A stretch of DNA of 64,000 bases from Bog-159 sp963785255 (lineage in GTDB: Bacteria; Acidobacteriota; Terriglobia; Bryobacterales; Bryobacteraceae), in contig CAWAUR010000013.1 of the NCBI GenBank assembly GCA_963785255.1, positions 248,001-312,000 of the forward strand. The letters are read 5' to 3'. The position numbers and the translations under genes are program-made. The first letter of the stretch is position 1, and every line of letters starts with the position of its first letter. A model generated the notes under the pieces. That model searched no databases, was not told the origin of the DNA, and saw nothing but the letters and a program-made list of their open reading frames with translations. Shown here piece by piece: positions 60,456-64,000 of this stretch.

Positions 60456-60519
60456 AACCGCTCCCTCACGGTCGCGGCTCTGAAGGCTGTTACAGAGCCG
60501 CGACCGTCAGGGAGCGGTT
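60456..60519. repeat. Palindromic repeat (family B)
   Basis: ACCGCTCCCTCACGGTCGCG and CGCGACCGTCAGGGAGCGGTT form a hairpin with a loop of about 24 bases (arms differ at one base). It lies between the divergent GH172 and kinase genes. The remaining sequence of this 353-base gap holds no gene that I recognise. Confidence 0.9.
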
Positions 60520-60739
60520 CAGAACAGGGGACGCGTCAGCGTAACCGCTATGGCGGCCTCGGTTTGACGCGCCCCTCGACCAGGCTACTGATTTAAGACT
60601 AAAGACTGGCTCCCCCAAGCGGCATCCTGTCTGGGAAGTATTTTCCCGCCGCAATCGTGGGACTCGCCACACCCGCGAGGGCCACAAATCTACCGAATGG
60701 ACGGTATATCATCGAAGTAGCCAAGCTGATATCCTACCA

Positions 60740-62137
60740 ATGGAACTCCAGGAAAATAAAGACGCCGTGGTTTTCAAACGGAGCGTGCAGCCTCTCCAGT
60801 GGGGCGCCCAAGTTGTATTGCTGGCCAGTTTTGGCGGCATGCTGGCGCTGATGTTATTCGGCGGCCTGGACGCTTTGCGCGCGCTGCGCCAGGTGCAGTC
60901 GCGCAACGTACAGATCCGGCAGACGTTCCTGGTGCGCAATCGTGCCCTGGAGGAGATCCGTTCGGCCCTTTACCAATCCGGGACGTTCACGCGCGATTAC
61001 CTGTTGGAGCAGGACGCTGCCCGTGCCGAAAGCTATCGCGCCAGCTTGCAGGAGGTGCGCGCGGAGATGGACGGCGCGCTGGGGCGCTACGCACAATCGC
61101 TCGATGCTGGGGAAGAAGCGCCCTTTCACGCCTTGCAGGCGCGGATTGCGGATTACTGGAAGGTGCTCGATCCCATTTTCCACTGGGACGCCAAGGAAAA
61201 GCTCGCCCGCAGCGACGATTTCATGCACCAGGAGCTCTTCCCGCGACGCGCCACCACGCTCGAAATCGCCGACCGCATCGCCGCGGTGAACGAACAGGAA
61301 CTCAACACCGGGGACGAGCGCCTTAAAGAGATCTTCGATCGTTTTCGTTCGCGCCTGGGCGTAATGTTAATCATTACGTTAGGCCTCGGTCTGCTGCTGG
61401 CGCTGGCTACCTCGCGGCATATCTTGAGGCTGGCGCGCGACGCCGATTTGCGCTATCACCAGGTCGCCCTGGCGCAGGGACAGCTCAAGGATCTTTCGGC
61501 GCGCCTGGTGGACGCCCAGGAGCAGGAGCGCCGCGCCATTTCGCGCGAGCTGCACGATGAAGTGGGCCAATCGCTTAGCGCGCTTCTGATGGAACTCGGC
61601 AACCTGGGCGCGATCGCCCCCGGCGATGCCGAATTACGGAGCCACGTGGAGTCCATCCGCAAGCTGGCGGAAAGCAGCGTGCACGTGGTCCGCAACATGG
61701 CCCTGTTGCTGCGCCCCTCCATGCTCGACGATCTCGGCCTGGTGCCCGCGCTGCAATGGCAGGCGCGCGAAATTTCCAAGCGTACCGCCATGGCAGTTAC
61801 GGTGGACGCCGAAACGGTGGCCGACGATCTGCCGGAAGATGTGAAGACCTGCGTCTATCGCGTGGTGCAGGAGGCCTTGCACAATTGCGCCCGGCACGCC
61901 TTCGCGCGCAGCGTGCGCATTCAAGTGGTGCAGGAGGGCACCCGCATCCACTTAAGCGTGACCGACGACGGCCAGGGCTTCGACAGTACGCGGACGCGCG
62001 GATTGGGTTTGTTGGGCATGGAAGAGCGCGTGACGCACCTGGGCGGCAGCTTCCAGTTGCAATCCGAACCGGGGCATGGCGTGCGCGTGCGCGTGGAGAT
62101 CCCGTTGACAGCGCGGGCCGTCGAGGTGGTGGCGTGA
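60740..62137 (+). CDS. Membrane sensor histidine kinase (NarX/DegS type)
   Basis: The 465-residue protein has two membrane helices (about 23-45 and 208-228) flanking a helical exported sensor of the four-helix type (about 45-205), then a HisKA_3 helix with SRELHDEVGQ (His272) and an intact HATPase domain (EALHNCARHAF, TDDGQGFD, GLGLLGMEERV). It signals by phosphorylating the adjacent response regulator. GTGA overlap with that gene shows translational coupling. This is the only intact kinase of three in the window. Confidence 0.92.
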   Translation: MELQENKDAVVFKRSVQPLQWGAQVVLLASFGGMLALMLFGGLDALRALRQVQSRNVQIRQTFLVRNRALEEIRSALYQSGTFTRDYLLEQDAARAESYRASLQEVRAEMDGALGRYAQSLDAGEEAPFHALQARIADYWKVLDPIFHWDAKEKLARSDDFMHQELFPRRATTLEIADRIAAVNEQELNTGDERLKEIFDRFRSRLGVMLIITLGLGLLLALATSRHILRLARDADLRYHQVALAQGQLKDLSARLVDAQEQERRAISRELHDEVGQSLSALLMELGNLGAIAPGDAELRSHVESIRKLAESSVHVVRNMALLLRPSMLDDLGLVPALQWQAREISKRTAMAVTVDAETVADDLPEDVKTCVYRVVQEALHNCARHAFARSVRIQVVQEGTRIHLSVTDDGQGFDSTRTRGLGLLGMEERVTHLGGSFQLQSEPGHGVRVRVEIPLTARAVEVVA

Positions 62138-62784
62138 CTACGGTGCGCATCGTATTGGCGGACGATCATACCGTCATGCGCAACGGCCTGCGCCTGTTGC
62201 TGGAGCGCCAGCCGCATCTGCAGGTGGTGGGCGAGGCCGCCGACGGACGCCAGGCCGTGACGCTCAGCGAAACCGCGAATCCCGATGTGGTAATCATGGA
62301 TATCGGCATGCCCAATTTAAATGGGATTGAGGCCGCCCGCCAGATTGTGAACCACAATCCGCGCACCGCTATCGCGATCCTCAGCATGCATTCCGACGAG
62401 AGCTACGTCATTCGTGCGCTGAAGGCTGGCGCGCGCGCTTATTTGTTGAAGGATTCCGCCGAGGCCGACCTGCTGGCCGCCGTGCGCGCGCTTACCGAGG
62501 GCAAATCCTTCTTCAGCCCAGCCATCAGCAAGATCCTGGTGGAGGATTATATGCGCCAGTTGGAGAGCCGCGGTGCCGAGGATACTTACGAGTTACTGAC
62601 TAATCGCGAGCGCGAGATTCTGCAGCTTCTGGCGGAGGGACGGACTAATAAGGAAGTGGCTAATATGCTGAATCTCAGCTTGTATACGGTGGAGACGCAT
62701 CGCACGCATATTTTGCAAAAGCTGAATCTGCACAGCGTGCCGGAGTTGATTTTGTACGCGGTGCGCAAAGGGATTATCGCTTAG
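62134..62784 (+). CDS. NarL/FixJ-type response regulator
   Basis: From GTG 62134 the 216-residue protein has a receiver domain (DD at 10-11, phospho-acceptor Asp56 in VIMDIGMPN, YLLKDS) and a LuxR-type HTH (about 150-212; LTNREREILQLLAEGRTNKEVA). The start overlaps the kinase stop. A longer frame reaching to 61756 lies inside the kinase gene and is not used. The pair forms a complete two-component system. Confidence 0.92.
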   Translation: MTTVRIVLADDHTVMRNGLRLLLERQPHLQVVGEAADGRQAVTLSETANPDVVIMDIGMPNLNGIEAARQIVNHNPRTAIAILSMHSDESYVIRALKAGARAYLLKDSAEADLLAAVRALTEGKSFFSPAISKILVEDYMRQLESRGAEDTYELLTNREREILQLLAEGRTNKEVANMLNLSLYTVETHRTHILQKLNLHSVPELILYAVRKGIIA

Positions 62785-62787
62785 ACT

Positions 62788-62808
62788 GTGGGGCAGGCAC
62801 TCTGCCCA
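62788..62808. repeat. Family A repeat cut short next to the transposase gene
   Basis: GTGGGGCAGGCACTCTGCCC matches the left end of the repeats at 56123 and 59112 but stops after about 20 bases, where the transposase side begins (AATGTCACTTAG). Confidence 0.75.
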
Positions 62809-62811
62809 ATG

Positions 62812-64000
62812 TCACTTAGTTTTCTCCTTCCTGAAGGGGAACCCAGGCTGCCGGCGCCAGAGTTCGCGCGGGTAGGAACGAGGCCGTTTTCGTTTGGGCA
62901 AGGTGCATTGCGCCGCCAATTCGAGAACACGTTGAAACTCCCGCTGGAATTGTGCTGGGGTGGTGGCCGCCGCCAGTTTGTGCCAAGCGCAATCCACTAC
63001 GTTGAGGACCTGTGAAAAGCTGAGTTGCCGCGGGTCCAGCCGGTTTTGGCGGGCGGCCAGACACATGATGGCGCGCACCAGGTTGTAAGCGCAGACCGCC
63101 ATGTATAACTCCTTGTCCAGCATATCCGGACTCTTCACGGCCACATGATGCAGGCGCACGGTTCGTTTCAGGGCGCGCAGGTCCGTCTCAATCTTCCAGC
63201 GCCCGCCGTAGAGGGTAGCGATTTCCTTCTGCGGATCCGTCAGCGTAGTGAACAGGTATAGCCATTGCTTGGACTTGCCGCGCCCCACGCGCACTGCGAT
63301 CAAGCGACCCTCGACCTTGGCCTGTGGCGGCACACGATGGTGTTTCCCCCCATCGAAACGGCTGGCCTGCCAGTTCACCGCATACGCTCCTTCGCGCGCG
63401 ATCGGCTCCCCCATCAGCTTCTGGGCGCGCGCCTGGGTGAGCCGCAGCACCACTCCTAAGCCCCGCTGCTGCGCTTCCCAAGCTACCCAGAGAACCCCGA
63501 AATTGCGGTCTCCCAGGATCACCGCGCCGGCCGGCAACCCATCCAGCGCACGGCTTGCCAACTCTTGTTCGCTAACCGCTTGGGCGCCATACATGGGACC
63601 CCATTGGGGGGCCTCCGCCAGAGCCGTGTGCATCTCGTGCAACACCACCATCCGCACCACCGGCCAGTGGCTGACACCATGCTGATTCTGCGCCGGCGGA
63701 TAGCTGCCCACCAGCTCTCGGCTATGTTCCAGATCCAGCGCGGTGCCGTCCAGCAGATACACCCGCCGCACCCCGGGTTCGTCCAGTCCCAATAGCTGGC
63801 GGAGGCGCACAATGATTTCCTGCATCACTTGTCTGCATAATAGCGTGGGCAACTTCTGACGTGCCTGGCAATAGCCACCCGTGTGGCAAGAGATGCGTTG
63901 CTCGCGCACGCGTTGGCAGGTCTGCAACAGCGGCTCGGCGGCTCCCTGGACTAACAGTTGCACCGCGGCCGCCAGCGTGCCCACCCGGTGCAGCCGCTGC
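62812..64000 (-). CDS. IS4-family DDE transposase, 5' end outside the window
   Basis: At least 395 codons are present; the frame is open to the window edge. Features of the IS4 family are the catalytic Asp in LLDGTALDLE, a second Asp in ILGDRNFG and the YREK-like Glu motif in YGGRWKIETDLRALK. The C-terminus is basic (KRKRPRSYPREL). It begins to run next to a truncated family A repeat, suggesting insertion there. Whether the start at GTG 63984 is used or the gene extends beyond cannot be judged. Confidence 0.85.
   Translation of the reverse strand, partial: QRLHRVGTLAAAVQLLVQGAAEPLLQTCQRVREQRISCHTGGYCQARQKLPTLLCRQVMQEIIVRLRQLLGLDEPGVRRVYLLDGTALDLEHSRELVGSYPPAQNQHGVSHWPVVRMVVLHEMHTALAEAPQWGPMYGAQAVSEQELASRALDGLPAGAVILGDRNFGVLWVAWEAQQRGLGVVLRLTQARAQKLMGEPIAREGAYAVNWQASRFDGGKHHRVPPQAKVEGRLIAVRVGRGKSKQWLYLFTTLTDPQKEIATLYGGRWKIETDLRALKRTVRLHHVAVKSPDMLDKELYMAVCAYNLVRAIMCLAARQNRLDPRQLSFSQVLNVVDCAWHKLAAATTPAQFQREFQRVLELAAQCTLPKRKRPRSYPRELWRRQPGFPFRKEKTK

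Noticed and set aside
61756..62133. Upstream extension of the response regulator
   Set aside because: It overlaps the kinase ATPase domain; GTG 62134 overlaps the kinase stop.
1..64000. CRISPR array, prophage or biosynthetic cluster
   Set aside because: Repeats here are palindromic and dispersed or in a 73-base tandem without unique spacers. No phage structural, integrase or large synthase genes were seen.

Overview
The window looks like a chromosomal segment of an Acidobacteriota bacterium, most likely of the Bryobacterales/Solibacter type. This rests on gene content and style, not on a database search: high GC; an orphan duplicated ABC permease (ADOP) of the kind abundant in that group; a secreted SBBP/BACON repeat protein; several HisKA_3-type kinases; a DUF2961 (GH172) protein with a Tat signal; and many GC-rich palindromic repeats between genes.

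Layout. 1-3105: end of an unknown gene, then a PspA/IM30-like, DUF4178 and membrane-anchored coiled-coil trio. 3192-3737: small NTPase. 3873-6185: two TadE-like genes and a TadG-like gene. 6273-9743: secreted beta-propeller/BACON protein. 9751-23111 (minus): respiratory complex I operon nuoA-C-D-E-F-G-H-J-K-L-M-N, lacking nuoB and nuoI and carrying four repeat insertions between genes plus one inside nuoG. 23149-28187: orphan thiS, a pair of M16 peptidase-like genes, a CDF metal transporter and a DUF2007-like protein. 28284-30944: kinase-like protein, response regulator and amidohydrolase. 31000-31860: a decayed patch with an Ada-domain remnant, tRNA-Ser(CGA) and a broken RelE/XRE toxin-antitoxin pair. 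31935-36406: FEN-like nuclease, ADOP permease, S4 RNA-binding protein and an NTF2-like secreted protein. 36429-49472 (minus): a four-gene block made of a membrane-anchored propeller, a VIT/VWA protein, a TPR protein of about 2,300 residues with an apparent frameshift near its N-terminus, and a secreted protein of unknown function. 49917-53903: a possible heme-oxygenase-like enzyme, a 58-residue Flp pilin, a Crp/Fnr regulator and a PAS kinase lacking its acceptor histidine. 54167-56157: divergent YeiH/LysR pair. 56209-60386 (minus): type II NADH dehydrogenase, site-2 protease with CBS domains, a small unknown protein and a GH172 protein. 60740-62784: complete NarL-type two-component system. 62812-64000: IS4-type transposase running off the window edge.

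How the genes fit together. Two entries into the respiratory chain are present: the proton-pumping complex I operon and a single-subunit NDH-2. Regulation is dominated by NarL-type two-component proteins, two of which have damaged kinase modules. The pilus genes (TadE, TadE, TadG, Flp) are separated from any secretion ATPase. Envelope maintenance is represented by the PspA cluster, the M16 pair and the site-2 protease.

The strongest unusual signals are: (a) a repeat ending in TAGGACAGGCC whose TAG is exactly the stop codon of five unrelated genes; (b) repeats embedded in or extending nuo coding sequences; (c) complex I without nuoB/nuoI; (d) the propeller/VWA/giant-TPR operon, the best candidate here for an undescribed system. 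All functional statements are from reading translations; no alignment or search was run.
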